DNA of 64,000 nt from Glossina fuscipes (lineage: Eukaryota > Arthropoda > Insecta > Diptera > Glossinidae): contig NW_023998433.1 of assembly GCF_014805625.2 (NCBI RefSeq), positions 6,055,883 to 6,119,882 on the forward strand. The letters run 5' to 3'. Below, piece after piece: positions 24,831 through 38,640 of this stretch. A program made the translations under genes and the position numbers. The notes beneath the pieces were generated by a model, which did no database searches, had not been told where the DNA came from, and saw only the letters and a list, made by a program, of their open reading frames with translations. Every line of letters starts with the position of its first letter. The first letter of the stretch is position 1.

Positions 24831-25899
24831 CAAAAAATGTGTTAGTTTCGTAAGGTAGGACGATCTTTTTCGAATCTCTTTGCGTTTAGATTACCCATTT
24901 GTAATTTTACAAAGCAAATTGTATTTTACATTATATAAATCGAATATATTCGATTGCTTTTATAATTTTATAATATTTATATTTCACATTAATGATCAAC
25001 TGAGTAGTTTTAGATATATTCCTTTTCAAACGTACCGAACGAATTCATTATGAAAAATGACGAAAAACATTTTATGCCTGCCTATTCACTTACATAAGAC
25101 TTGAATTTTTCCCAATTTCTAAAAATGAAATTACTTTGACACGATAAACTTAAGTACCAAAAAGTATATTAGCAACATTTTTGTTTACAATTTTAGCTAA
25201 GAATACTTTGTAACCTAAAATCTTGTGTAACTCTACTACTTATGTATAATATATTATATGATATGATATTAGACACTTTCGTAATCGAAGGACTCGCATT
25301 TGTGCGTTTACTGGAATTTTGAATGGTATATTTAGAAGTCCTTTGATGTGTATCTTCTTTTCTTTTTTTTTTTTTTGGTATGTACTGTTTTTCGGATTGG
25401 AGTATTGGAATTTCTCAACTGTTAAACTCTGCGGCCAATCCCCTTTAATTTAGTTGAACACTTGGTTATATTTTTTAGAAAGCTTTGTCATGTATATATA
25501 GCTACATATATGTAAGTTCTTTATTTGGTTGTGGGCTTTTTTGGACGTAGCCGATTTTTTCTATTTTTGTATAGTACCTGTAGGACCAGCCGTAGAACAT
25601 AAAAGCAAATTTTTATCGTTATATCTGCTGTAGTTTATTAATAACGAGTAAAAATCGAATTTGTTTTTGTTTTTGAAAACACAGGTGGTCCCAGTTTACG
25701 TACTGTTATCGTGGGCTTCGACAGATTCGGTTCAATTTTAAAACCAACTTGCTTGAAAGAACTTTCAATCTTGGCGCCAATGGGGGAGAATGTTTATGAT
25801 AGTCATTGCCTAAACAGATACACAAATGAGCACATAAAATGATACAAAATGAGCTTAAGTCGCTTTCGAATTTGATACTGATCGAAAATATTAACACTT
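24831..25899. other. AT-rich noncoding stretch
   Basis: A T run lies near 25363-25376. The minus frames at 25706-25909 and 25803-26135 are largely antisense to the INE-like element that follows. Confidence 0.5.
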
Positions 25900-26811
25900 C
25901 CATTCCCAAAAGGAAGCCTCAGACACCCGACAAAGTAAATATATTCTTCATCAGCATCAAACTGTAAATCGATTAAATCGTATCCGTTACTCAATCTGTT
26001 AGTTTGCATAATAACCGCTGTTAACATTCTCCTAGCCCCAAAAATGAAGCCATCCCCTTCAAATTTGACCGAAATATTAGAAATTCTTGCTGGCATTGAA
26101 AATGGGCCACATAGTTGGAAGCGCACACCTACCACGTATCACGTAAATTAAGAACACTTCTCTTTTTCGAAAGAAATAAATAGTTATTTTCCTGCTTGTT
26201 ACTCATAAACCGCAGCACAAAAAATGTAAACGTGAATTCTACGAATGAAGCTGTGGTACTTGCATGCAAACGGGAAAAATTGATGCCTACCCAGTGTTAT
26301 AGTGCACCAAAATTTTATTTTTTTCCAATAACTTTATAACACGTAGAAGCAAGCTTCAAAAAACTCCATAAGGCATACTTGTTTGTGGTCAGTTTCAAAT
26401 TCGGAATGCACTTAAGTATTTGCGTTCATTCATCTGTCCATCTGTCCGTTTCCCCTACTGTGTAGTGTCTCTAGTAAACATTCTCTCGGTCGCAAAAACC
26501 AAGATATCGTCTACAAATTTTCCAAAGAATTTAAAAACGAGCCAAACTTTTCAAAGGACATGCCCATAACGCCCACACGAAAAAAAATTGAAAACTCTTT
26601 GCTTTTTTTGCTCTTTGGTTGTACTCGCAAATTATAACACCTATTCTATACAATTTCTCCTTTTATTTGAAAACAGAAAAAGTCAATTACGTCTACTCAA
26701 TACTACGGAGGATAAAAACTAAATTTTCTTCGCTTTTCTTAACCTTCTACAAAATGGCGGAGATGGGTATAAAAAATACGGTCACGACCGAATATAATTT
26801 TCTTACTTGTT
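25900..26811 (+). mobile_element. INE-1/DINE-like nonautonomous element, copy 1
   Basis: This matches the elements at 44323 and 61701 in order: GAAGCCTCAGACACCCGACAAAGTA (from about 25912), ATATTCTTCATCAGCATC, a TCCGTTACTCAATCTGTT block, a CCACGTA/TACCC-AGTGTTATAGTG block near 26290, a second CATCTGTCCATCTGTCCG block near 26431, GTAAACATTCTC, and the tail TATAAAAAATACGG then TTTTCTTACTTGTT ending at 26811. The TATACCC start is not visible, so the left end is eroded. It has no transposase. Read antisense it gives a 110-codon frame (25803-26135), which is an artefact. Assignment to the INE-1/DINE (Helitron-associated) class is from remembered family features and is moderately secure. Confidence 0.7.
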
Positions 26812-28099
26812 TTCTTTTATTACAAACTTAATTTTCAATCCATCCAAAGAGATAACTTTATTGTAAAGTGAAGAAGAAACCAGAGGTTATTGCCCACCAA
26901 TAAGAACAAACTAACAATCCAATCTTCTTATCTCATCGGTATCATCTAGAAAAGACATTTCCAAAGGACTAACGTAATTACTTCAATCGAGAGCAGAGTT
27001 TATAGAAAGCCCTTGAATTTTAATTTAAACTTGTGGAATATTCATTCGGGCCGTAACGGATAGTTTTATTACATACGAACCTTGGAGCATTAACAATAAG
27101 CCGAACAATCATAGTTAGATATTTTTGATGTATTTCATTACTAGAGTTACGTGGCTGTTTACCGGAATTGTACATCATAGGTCCATATAGTTTGCAGCAT
27201 ACTTGTAACACCGGTTTTATATTTTTGTAATAATTGCAAGTAATACAACCCTAAGGAAGGCTGGGACGTTTGTCTTGCGCGTGGAGAGATGATTCATGCG
27301 GAGATGACGTTTGTGAAAAACAGAAAAATTAAATAAAAAAGAAGAGAAAAGAAAAAAAACTTTTAGTTTTTTTGGTCGGGACAAGCACATGCAACTTAAC
27401 AAACATGTCCTGAGAAAGTAAGTAAAATTGCGACAAATGTCATTACTTTTTTAAAAGTTTATAAATTTTTGGGATCTGTGTTTAATTTTTCTGATATCTG
27501 ATTACGCGTTCGTAAAAAAACTTCTCACGGATTTATCTTCGAAATCAATGGATTATGTAGCAGTAGATATACAGAAAACAGGTAATATATAGTATAAAAA
27601 ATGTTTAATATTTTCACTAAAAAAAAGAATGTGGTATATTATTGTTATTATTAATTTATTTAGACAAATAAATTCTAAATAAAGAAAATTTGACTCGCAT
27701 AAAAGTCTCGGTTGGATATTGGAAGGATTCTTAGTGCTTTGTGCACTTAACCACAACAAGATGTCCTAAATGAAATAATTTTTAAGAAATCTCCCTATTA
27801 CACACATTTGTGTGGGAATATGTATAGGAATCGGTAATGACAATAATAGAAAATATTTTGCTTTCCACAAATTTGTTAAGTGCTGGGAATTTGCGATATC
27901 AACTTCATCGTTAACTTCATCATCCATAATATCAATTTCATCATCAGCAGCAGCAACCAATCGACATATGAGCTTTATGTATATAACAATGTACAATTTG
28001 TTTAGTACGTAACATAATTTACTTAATTCTAATGGGAAAAGGAAGAAAGTGTGTATATAAAAATGTTTGTAGTTTTTTTTGTAGTGTGAGAGAAACGCA
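26812..28099. other. AT-rich noncoding stretch
   Basis: Holds only short unrecognised frames, including two overlapping on opposite strands at 27766-28012 (CATCAT-type simple sequence). No gene supported. Confidence 0.5.
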
Positions 28100-28430
28100 G
28101 CTTAGAGGGTCAGCGGACTCAACTTCAGGCTCTCTCATTGGAAATCATTCGTCAAAGGAGACCAGAGGTAGGGTAAGGTGGAGAATGGCCCATGGTTTAT
28201 GATCTGCCCACTCGGTAAATAGGACGTCTGTCGAGTGTCCGTGGGACGAAAACCTAAAACCCCGCTCAAATCTCCTGAATTGGCTAACTCAGCACTGACA
28301 CCTGCTTTCTTCTCTACAACCTCCGATCCTCTTCAAGTGTCACCTAAAAATAAGAAAGTCAGTAGTTTGATATTCAGACAGACGGAGAGAATTCTTACAG
28401 ACATCACAACGTTACATACTTTCGTTTAAA
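28100..28430 (+). other. GC-richer island with an unassigned short frame
   Basis: This island is less AT-rich than its surroundings. The plus frame at 28235-28429 (64 codons) is Pro/Ser/Thr/Lys-rich, containing GRKPKTPLKSPELANSAL and later SDPLQVSPKNKK, a composition seen in linker or disordered regions and in the first ORF of some non-LTR retrotransposons. No zinc knuckle, reverse transcriptase or splice structure is visible. It may be a retroelement fragment, a decayed exon or chance. I cannot assign a family. Confidence 0.25.
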
Positions 28431-31400
28431 AGGTATTTATTTTTTAGATTAAGCTGAGATTCTGGCCGAGTTGGCAAACCAAGTCTTCTGTTCGTTAAGT
28501 CAATTTTCTTTTTATGGGAAATATTGTCAGAGTGCCAACTCCGACGAATTTATTTATTTATTTTCTAGTTTCATTGAGTTTTTTTTTTAATTTTTTCAAT
28601 AGCATTAAATTTATCGTCTGCACACAATTCAAAAGATTCCAGGAAAATCAGGTAAGACTTTTCAAATCCTGCTCTCTGCTCGACTGCCTATTTTATTTAT
28701 TTAGTTGGAAATGGTTCCTTCAAATTGGAGATTACAATTTCATATGGAGTATATAAATCTGTATGAAAGTCTTTCCTACTTATCAACTAGTTATAAGCCT
28801 TTCAATGCTCACTGCAAAGGTAAACCAGAGTTGGTAAATGTTTGGAGCGCGTGGAATTGTACGGATATGCAAATACAATAAAGTATGGATACCGTTGAGG
28901 CGTGTGAATTGGTTTAGCCATCCCTGCTGCTTCGACATCACAAAATTAATGGCATTTTTTTTTTTTTGCATCACTCTCGTTAGCTTATGATTGAAAATTA
29001 GTTCACCCGGCTCGAAAATTATTAGAAAACTTTATGTCATATTGTTTTTCTAAACTAAGGCTTCAATATTAACAAGCCATCTGATTTAGAATCTGAAGCT
29101 GAGCCTTATATCATTCTTTTAAAAATGTTGTTTTTTAAAAAAATTGTGTTTTAAAATTCGGAATACGATAGCAAAGTCAGACCTTAAAATCTCCCTTAGG
29201 TAAACGTATAACACTTAGTCACTGGTTACGACTTCACCAGACTGCGATAAGCTTCTTAACTCTTTCTCTTTCCCCACCCCTTTCTGATCTTCACTGTGTT
29301 ATAAGTATATGGTACATTTTGTGAGTGATTACTCATGATAGATACATAAACGAAATTGTACAAGTATCTGCGCGGCTTCCAAGTTTTATAAAAATACGAT
29401 CTATGCGACGCGCATGATATGATACATGGTCGATGTAAATCGATGAATTTTATACCTTGCTGTCAAATACCTTCCGCCAACCTGGTATCAAGTAATAAAA
29501 CATTCGGTTTACTACATCACTTGTCTAACGGGGTATTTCAAGTTTGAGCGGATGTATGTGTAAGCGCTTAGAAGATACTAAGATAGAGGCACCTTTTATG
29601 ATATCGGCCAATTTGGAGTCATTTAAGTTTGTCTAACCACGTAGTTTTGTGATCGACATGGAGGTCGCAATTTTTAACAAATTTTGACGAAATTTTCTAC
29701 ACTAATGTGTTTTGACTCGAGGACGAATGCCATTAGAAATGAACTGGATCGGACATAAAAAAAAGGTTACATATAAAAAAGGAAATTTGCAATTTTGTAG
29801 AAAACAGTATTTTGAAATATAAAAAAAATATGAAAAATTTAGATCGGATGGGAGAATTTTTCGAACCATTCCACAAATGAACGATTTATACGGTAAAACT
29901 GTACAATTTTTTGATATTGTATGATAAAAATTAGTCCATAATAATGATATTAATATAAAAATTAACTTTATCAAATTTGAAACAGGTAGTTATTTCCCTT
30001 TTTTTCTTTACGCTATCCCATATAAATATTCTTGTTAAAAGTAAGACTTTTTTGCCAACAAAGCCTAACTTTTGATACATTATGACGAAGAGAAGTTCTG
30101 AATTAAGAAAAGGGTAAATCTGGGCTAAGTCATCTCACGCTTTGGAAATGGGTTCTCTTCCTTATAAGGACTTCCGTGAAAGGTAGGCCTTTACATCGAC
30201 ACAAGGTATACTTTTGGCATGTTACCGCGAAAATACCAAATACCAAAAGGTGAAAAAGAGACAGGTGAACTACTATAGGGCACTTATTAGACGGCTTAAA
30301 TTTTATTACTTGTTTTCATTCACAAACTCTTCGGGGAAACACTACGGCGTAACCTTAAACATACAATTTACTAATCCCTCCTATAGGGATCGATTGAAGC
30401 AAATAAGAAAAATAAGGAAATACAGTTGATGAAAAAGTGGAAAGAACGTATTTTGAGTGTCCAATCGTACAAAAAATATTTTGAATTGTAAACCATTCTA
30501 ACGGTTGGACAAGTGAAAAAACCTGGCTGTACTTACTTTGAATATTTCTCTGATAAAAATCGATGATTGTATTTCTGGATGCTACCTACAAATTAACACA
30601 ATTATGACGTTCAATCTTGGATGTAATAAAAATTTGATGTCAAAATATTTGCAATGAACACATAATAAGCATAATAAACACTGATTATCTAAGGCAAAAC
30701 ACATCCGACGTTTTTTGCGAATATTAATATAGTCTTATTAACTTAACTGAAGTGGAGTGTTCACAAACATGATTACCTAACCAAAACGAAGACGTCGCTT
30801 ACACTTTATATTAATTTTGTTTTTTATAGGTATTTGTACTAAATTAACTAATTAATTAAACGCCTAGACCTTTCACTATTGTCCGAGTTTCATTCAGTTT
30901 ACAACAGATAGATTGAAAACTTCTTTTCTGTTTAACAATACATTTTTTTGCATCCTTTCATTTTACAGATTAATTTAAGTAACTATCAAAATGAAATCAC
31001 TGTCAAAGTAAATTTGAATAAGTGAACATGAGTGTTTTTACTTTTATATATATAAAAATCTGTTAACAGCTTAAAATCGACCAGAGGATAAAGAACTATT
31101 TTGAGCCAAAAGCCGATTATATGATAAAAACCTTGATTTACCAATTATACATTAATGGAGACCGTAACAATATATACTTCACAATAATGCTGTGGCTTTA
31201 CATTACAAAATTCTGCCGATAGATTTACTTTAATCAATTGAATCCTCATAATTTTTATTTAATTAAGGAAAATTAAAAATTGTGATATTTGTCGTAAAAT
31301 CTTTATGTAGAAAATGCCCTATCGTTTGCTTCGTTGTTGAGAGCTCCTAATGTTTTCTCATTAAGCTTCAGTTTTTGTAAAATCTTCATACTTCACAAAT

Positions 31401-33699
31401 TTCGTATGTCAAGGCAGCCAGCTTGGCGGCAAGTGGATCTTCATGAGTTTTTTGTTGATTTGTTTACTTTTTGTTACTTTTCTGAGTAAACTGATATGCA
31501 TGTCGCGCGGTACTTTGATTTCAAAAACCAACAGAACCGAAACTACAACTAAGACAACAGCGCAGATATTGAAAATGTAACGTCTTCAAAGAAAGGATTT
31601 TAAAACAAGCCAAAGAATTTCAATGTAGACGATATTCAAAAAACGGGATCGTCAAAATATACACAAAAAGATACATGCACATGCATTCCGTAAGTGAAAT
31701 CCACAGCCTACACAAATGTGTCAATAAAAAGGAGAGACCCCATCAATATTATAAATTCTTTCTTATTTTTTTTTTTTCTTTTGGTAAAGAGAAACCCCTT
31801 TTATTCTTATACAAAACCATACAATAATAAATACTCACACATGCCCGAGAAGAGCCAACCGGCGAAAAAAAATACTAAAAACAAATAATTTAAAAACTGA
31901 AAAACGAAAACTCTTTGTAGTGGAGAGGTAAGAAGAGGAAAAGAACTCTAAAAGAAAAAAGTTTGTAATTAAAAGGTCCCGCAAACGCGGTACAAACACA
32001 TTTTCATTTAAAGAAAGAGTACCGCGATAAGGCCATATGTGTTGTTAAGAGTGAATAACAAAAGTCTCAACTCCTATAAGAACATACCGATGAAAAGTAA
32101 AGCGAGAGAAACAGGCACCAAAAGAATAAAAACCCAAAAACATAGACATAAAGAAGTAAATAAACTGAAAAGCAACAACAACGCTAGCACCAAAGATAAA
32201 TGTGAAATCTTTAATATATTATCATTAAATTCTCAAACAATCAATTTTTGAAACAAGAAATTCTTCACTTAATTTCCGATAAATTATCTCCCAACCAACC
32301 ACATGACTAATGATAACTTTACAAAGTGTGCCGGAAGGCTCCATTGATATAAGCTGTTCAGCCGTTCAATCGTTCTTTCGTTTCTTTCTTCATTTTCATT
32401 TTTATTTAATATTAATCGTTTTCATTAGCATATTATCCTTATAAAATCACTAGAAGTTTAGAAAATATTATCAAAAATTTAAATTAGATATGCAATGAGT
32501 TTCTAATAATTCTTGTCGAATACTATTTCTGACGATGAATGTACCAAAGATCCTTTCACGCATAACCGAACCATTAGAAAGATCTGGAATTGATAGAGTG
32601 TATAATGTGTTCTCCCATCACTTTTCGCAAAATTTTCGGCGATTCTGTAAGAAAGATGAAATATTATCAACATAGTTGAACGCTAAGGATATATTGCCTT
32701 ATATTTCTTCTGATAATACCCGAAAAGTCGAAGAGAGAGAGATTAGAGACAGACTGGTACGGGCTATATATATATGTATCCTACATCAGTGCAAACATGA
32801 CGCTTAAAAAAGTTGGATTTTTCTTGATAGGCTATCTTCAGTTCAGTAAATTTTTGGGCAGCGTGCCCGTCCGTCGTCACACCTTGTTGAAAGTTTTCCG
32901 ATAACCAAAATTTTAATAAAAGCCCAAAATTGTGCTCTTAGTTTACGACTTCTGATCAAACCTAGGAATGTAAACTGATTAATGGTGGATATCCATCTGA
33001 AAATGTACACCAATCGAAAGAGATTTTCCGAGCATAAAATAGTTGACATTAAGTCGTACTGCATAGCTGTGGAGTCTATACGACAAAGTGCTATGATTGG
33101 CTTTTGCATGAAAGGATATGCGACCTCGCAGAATAATTTATTCAACTGCGAAATTATTCCTCATATATTGTCCATCCTTCGTCCAATTATAGCCTTTGCT
33201 GTTTATATCCCATAAATTATGCCGGAAAATATAAAGCGGCGTATTGAAGGCATTGACAGTCATTTTATTGTTCGATATTTATGTGAACAGTAAATTGTTG
33301 TTCTCGCTTGCTATAGTGAAAATAGTATGGTTCACATATTTACCTAAACTCCAAAGCCTCCTTAGTTCTTTTTCCTTCAGGAAATATGCAACAACAATTT
33401 TTACCTGTTGTCAAAATTATTATGCATTTTGCATAAGTAACCCCATGTTCTAAAAAAAAATAAAAACAAATGAATTCAAATATTTGCAATACAAATGAAG
33501 AAAAAATAATAGTTAATTAAGAATCGGCGACAATTTGAAAACACTTACTTAGGCCAGCCGGTGTATTTCTACTCCGGCTCCCTTAACTTCTCATGTCCCG
33601 ACGCGTTCACCATATCTTTCACTCTATTCTCTAAGTATGTATTACATTTTAGCCAGCTTAATGCAACAATATCAATGTAAAGTTACGTCTTTATAGGAT
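28431..33699. other. Long AT-rich noncoding stretch
   Basis: Includes the second copy of the dispersed-repeat block at 29695-29755. The longest frames, 32843-33145 (minus) and 32982-33215 (plus), overlap on opposite strands and match nothing I recognise. A lysine-rich plus frame at 32039-32251 is a reading of A-rich DNA. No gene supported. Confidence 0.5.
29695..29755 (+). repeat. Second copy of the dispersed-repeat block at 23201-23320
   Basis: Carries TGTTTTGACTCGAGGACGAA then ATGCCATTAGAAATGAACTG, matching 23228-23277 by eye at about 70-75 percent. The flanks differ. Similar blocks are common in dipteran genomes, but I cannot name the family. Confidence 0.55.
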
Positions 33700-34105
33700 T
33701 TTCTAATTTTTCATCAACTTTTCTGGCTATCATACTTTTAACATACAAATACGCGAGCATACACACACGCAAACATAAATACATGCTATAGATACGTAGA
33801 GCAATCTGTTTCACAAAAATGCTAACCTAAGCCTTATTTATCTACGACAAACTGTATCCGAAAGGCTAAAATATGCTTTGATATATGAGTGCGAGTGCTA
33901 GTTGGTGAATATGTTGTAGATTGCCTACAATAAGGACTCTGTATAAAATCTGTAGGGATTTGTATAACTACTAAACGTAACGGATGGAGAGATGTACAAA
34001 TTAAAATCCTATCTTCCGTTCGATCTTTTGCACACAGAATGTCCTCCTTTTTTCACATTAGACAAACAAAGTACACACTGTGCACGTAGACAAAAACAGA
34101 CGTGC

Positions 34106-34142
34106 GCACACACACATACACACGCACACATGCACACAGACA
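34106..34142. repeat. Imperfect (CA)n microsatellite
   Basis: Runs of CACA interrupted by single TA, GC and TG dinucleotides. Confidence 0.9.
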
Positions 34143-34354
34143 CTCATTGAAGAAGAAAGGAAACATAAGTGATAGAAATGAATGCCGAAAAACAAAATAG
34201 AAAATGAAGAAAGAAAAAAAAACTTTTACACCAAAATATCGAGCAGATGAAAGTTAAAACCAAAAGCCATTTGTTAGCTAGTTCAACAAGATGTTTGCTC
34301 GTTCAGTAAAATGAACTTATTGTTGTTGTCGTTGTTATGTTTACATCAAAGCTT

Positions 34355-34455
34355 CTACTACTATTACTACCACCACCACTACCATTATTGTTACTACTAC
34401 TACTATTACTACTGCCACTACTGCTACTACTACTACTACTACTACTACTATCACT
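34355..34455. repeat. Compound (CTA)n / (ACC)n microsatellite
   Basis: About 100 bp of trinucleotide units, mainly CTA, with ACC, ATT and CTG interruptions. The longest pure stretch is near 34425-34450. Confidence 0.9.
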
Positions 34456-34569
34456 AACTCTATGACTGCTCTTCACGTCAGCACTGATGTTATTGTTTTC
34501 GCTTTTGCTATTATTATTAGAATTGTGTTGTTGTCACACAGGATCTAAATGAACGTACATACACGCATA

Positions 34570-37500
34570 CATTTACATTCTTTCACTATACTACACTAAT
34601 GTTGTGTATACACCATGTACTACTTGATGTACTTGTTCCAACAAAGAAGAAGTGACTCAATAGACAGAATAACAAACGGCAACGTTTCAATGAATTGGTG
34701 GAAAACACTGAAACTACAACGACATATATGTTGACATTTTCCCAAATTCTTTTCGCAGTCTGGTACATGTATTGTCCGCTCGTTTTCAATATAATATTGT
34801 GTACAGCCTATGTATGGATGCACTTTACGATATCTTGTCTATAGGTTTAGGCTTTTTTGACATTGATGTAAATTTATGCCTGAAACACCTTTCCGTCCAT
34901 TGTTACCAAAAAGGTGCGGGCATGTTACAGAAAAGATATGAAATTAAGAAACCGTTATTAAGGAATATATTTAAAAATGTTTACATCCATCACGAGAGGA
35001 TAATTGCAGTTCACAAGATTTCCCCCCTAAATATGCTTTACATTCTTGATCGCTTAGCCTATCTACACGTCTACCTGCCGGTGAGTTCTTGAAACTCTCG
35101 TGGTCAATTCTATCGAGCATGTAAAAAAAAAAACCAAATTTAAAAAAAGCAGCTAAAACCAAGCATTTCATCCTACTTTTGTATGTGATATATACTATTA
35201 GACATGAAATATTTATCAAATCTGTCTAAAAGAAAATTATATCAACTGTTCTGCGGCAAATCGCAAATCAATTAATTAGCAGTTATTTCGGTCGCTTAAT
35301 AGTCAGGATTCGCCCTAATACGAATCCCATTTTTTCGTACTTAATTTATTCTCATGTTGAATTCCTCACAACCAAATGCATACAAAGGCTTACGATTAAT
35401 TTTTTATATTCATTGATTATTTATTAATTACATCGAAATCCAATCGGAGAGCACAGACTCTATATGGAAATCATAAGCAAAGAAATTTCTTTTTATCATA
35501 TGAAATAAATACTACCCCTTTCATATTTCTCGCTCTGCCTACAGTTCTCCCTGACCACCACATTTCCATCTACAGGGGACATCCTTTGGGCGGTTGGTCA
35601 GAAAAAAAGAAACAAAATACGATAGCAACTAACAGAACGTTTCCTTCCTATCCAAACTTTTCACACTCACTCAGTGAGTCAAAAAACACCAAATCCTATT
35701 TTCAATCAATTTCGCTCGAGAAGTATTAAAAATGGAACAAACGTTTGATATAATATAACGAATTTTCAAAAGTATGGCTCTATATCAGAAGTAATCACTA
35801 AAATTTTGTTTACCAATCCATTCCAATGCCAATTTCATTTCGAAAATTGAGATCTAAACACCTGTAAATCAATTTAGAAAAGTCTCAGAATACTCTCGGT
35901 TAGTCTAACAAAAGTTGAATTTAAATCAAGTCCTTTACAATGAAAAAAATCCGTATGCCTTAGATACGCTCTTCGGCGACCTGAAAATTCCATCCAACGC
36001 CATTTGTATTTCTTCGGTCACAGATGAAATTAAGATTCGATTGCATTGTCTTTTCGAATTTTGTCGTAAAGTTCCGCTTTTTCTTATACCATTCTAATTC
36101 CGCGTGAATAAGACTATCATTTATCTATCTATTTATCTTACAATCCGATTTTATTTGTGAGCACAAAGCAATATTAATCGATTTTCAAGACTTCTTAGGT
36201 GCCTTATCATAGTCTCTTTGTTGCTACATGATATTATGAACCCCATTTATTTTAATCCTTAGATTTCTAGCTTATATTTCGGTTATTGCACTAACTTCGT
36301 TCTTCTATCTTACCTCACATTTTACTAGTGTTAACCATTTTCATAGTGTGAATTTTGCTCGTTCATGGCTTGAAATTAAGGAAAGAATGAATTTTGTCTT
36401 CGATTCTACTCGAAATTGTGCATTGGCCCTTCTTGTTTTCGAATCAGCCAGGTGGCATTTTTATTTCTCTTACAAGCTAACTCTAATCTCTCTACTATAT
36501 GTATTATAATTAAACTAACTGGAACCTATGCGTGAAACCATAACGAGGAACGAGGAACCATTTTGATCCCCGTCCCTTAAAGAGCATTACGTACATTCTC
36601 GTAAAGTTACTACTCTTACCGCAAGTAGAGTAGCATATAAAAATTAAGCACCTTTTAACTAAATCTTGATGGAATAATAATGATTTATCCAAATGAGAAC
36701 TGAGTATCTTGATTGCACAAGCAACATAAAGCGGATAGAAATATAAAAGGCTATCAATTCAAGAGAAATTGCAACGTAGGTAACACATGGGCAAATTCCA
36801 GCACTGAGAGATCTCTTTTAATATTATGCACAGATTTAGATAAGGAAGTTAACTAATAGATATAATAATAATAAGATTATTTACTATATATATATATAAT
36901 GTATCGTATTAATTGAAAATTTCTCGATAGCAGAAAGTTAACTTCGTTTTAGTTAATGAACTTTATGAGCCAATTATACCATTCATCAATCCTACTTTGC
37001 ACAAACTATTAAAGATAAGCCTATACTCTTCCAGGAAGACTCACCTAATAACTTGGAATTTATTGTGAAAACTTGTCCATTGTAAGGCGGTAAGTGAGCA
37101 TGAGGGGTTATTAATGCAAACAATAGGAGAGGACTTCTGAAGCGGGTTGAAGTATAACTCTTTCCAAGTTGATGCTTAGTTTGCGCCAGAGATTTCAAAT
37201 ATCAACATAGTTTGTCGTTCTGAAGCCTTAACATTTTTGTTAGTTTTACGAGTCGGTATCTATTTCGACGAAAGTCTCTTCGACTTTCAAGTTTTGTGAA
37301 CGGAATGCGAGGATTTTCATTGTTAAACATTTTTAAATTAAATCAGGAACATCAACGGCCCGGATGTGTTTTAATAATTAGCAACAGAAGTTAGCAAGCG
37401 ATTTCGCATATCTGCTTTATGATCGGGTTATAATTAGATTGGAAAATCTATGTACACGTGATACATTTGGACCAATATGTAAATGTAATGTAAATTTAAG

Positions 37501-37746
37501 GTTGCACAGAAATATTTAACAAAGTAATATGAACGTCAACTCTAATCGTCTCATCGGTATACTTAACAGCAAAACATTCGCGGTTATCCATGTGAAATGT
37601 GATGAGTGTAAAAGATTGCCTCCGTATTGAACAAAATTTTTAAAATTTTTTGAAGAGTTCTTTTAGACTTCTTGATGTTGGATCGCGCCATTAACCGTAG
37701 TTGTATCATCTGCGACGTAGACAATTTGTTTAAGAAATTCGTCATT
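34570..37746. other. AT-rich noncoding stretch
   Basis: The longest frames are plus 34772-35092 (106 codons) and minus 34971-35219, which overlap each other. Neither shows a domain, signal peptide or conserved motif, so neither is annotated as a gene. Nothing else recognised. Confidence 0.5.
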
Positions 37747-37748
37747 TA

Positions 37749-37980
37749 TTAGGATTTGCATTAATTTGGGTCATTTTTTCATTTCAAAAAAGTATTTATT
37801 GAGAAAAATTGGTACAATATATATAAATCAAAATATTTCCCATCATTTTGTACAGCTTTTTTCTATCTTTCTGGCAACATGGCGACATCGAGTCGAAAGA
37901 ACGGTATTGGTTTGGCAGCCATCCAACGATCAACCTATTTTCGCACTCCTTCACCATTTCAAAACCGCGCACCAATCAAG
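37749..37980 (-). repeat. Inverted copy of the mariner 3' end (left arm)
   Basis: Reverse complement of mariner 3' sequence. Read on the minus strand it runs TTGATTGGTGCGCGGTTTTG, then a GATCGTTGGATGGCTGCCAA block, then the 3' untranslated end and terminal repeat. The junction with forward transposase sequence lies at about 37980/37981. The frame at 37766-38041 crosses this junction and is an artefact. Confidence 0.85.
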
Positions 37981-38640
37981 ACTTATTGAAAGAAAACCTG
38001 CTTCAAACTCTCCAAAAACTTTCGAACAGCTTACCAACTAATATGTCGACTGTTTCTAGACGTTTATGTGCGATGGGAAAATGACTACCATACGAATTGA
38101 GTGAAAACACCATTTCGAACTCTTCCAACATCACGGGTTCATTGCTTGCTACGCAAGTTTTCTGTGGCGTATTGCGACTCCGTGATGAAAAGTGAATTCA
38201 CTACGACGATCCCAGGTGTAAAAAGTCATGGCTTAGTCCAAAAAAAATTTTGCTTCGCATATAGTCGGATCAGTAAGGTATAGCGTGTTACGAGCTGCTA
38301 AAACCGAATAAAACTGTTTCTACAGATATCTACCGACGTCGGTTGAACACATTTAATGATGTATTGTTGCAAACAACACCAGCAATAGCGGTTAGCATAG
38401 GTAAAGTGGTCATTTTGCTGGGCCGGTCGTTGCAAGAATTGTCAAGGAATGGAAAGTTTTGTCGCACCCAGCATACTCACCTGACATAACTCCTTCTGAT
38501 TGCTACTTGTGTAGATCGATGCAGCATGGCTGAGCTGACACGCGGTTTTTAAGCTGCTGAAGAAGTGGGAAAATGAGTTGATCATTTGAGCGCTGCCACA
38601 TCGATCACCATGTTGTCAGACGTATAGGTTTTTGGAAAAT
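37981..38640 (+). pseudogene. Broken mariner transposase
   Basis: Recognisable pieces lie in order. The helix-turn-helix end is near 38000-38085 (TLQKLSNSLPTNMSTVSRRL). The first catalytic block, RDEK-stop-IHYDDP, has Asp at 38184-38186, and the following Trp codon has become TGA. ELLKPNKTVS and then YRRRLNTFNDVLL lie near 38291-38375. The third catalytic block, AYSPDITPSDCYL, has Asp at 38498-38500. RSMQHG follows and then a stop. The region that should carry the second catalytic Asp is garbled (VVILLG, then a frameshift near 38420). The order and motifs fit a D,D34D mariner of the mauritiana-like group. It cannot encode an active enzyme. Confidence 0.8.

Larger units (their letters stand above)
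33700..34569. other. Microsatellite-rich noncoding stretch
   Basis: Holds the CA-type and CTA-type tracts listed separately plus TTG/GTT-type simple sequence near 34320-34340. No transposon or gene seen. Confidence 0.6.

Noticed and set aside
25803..26135. 110-codon minus frame
   Set aside because: Antisense to an INE-like repeat. The same EEYIY/QEYIY motif appears antisense to the copy at 61701.
32843..33215. Opposed 100- and 77-codon frames
   Set aside because: Overlapping on opposite strands with no known domain in either.
34772..35092. 106-codon plus frame
   Set aside because: No recognisable domain, an overlapping frame on the other strand, and no splice or promoter context.
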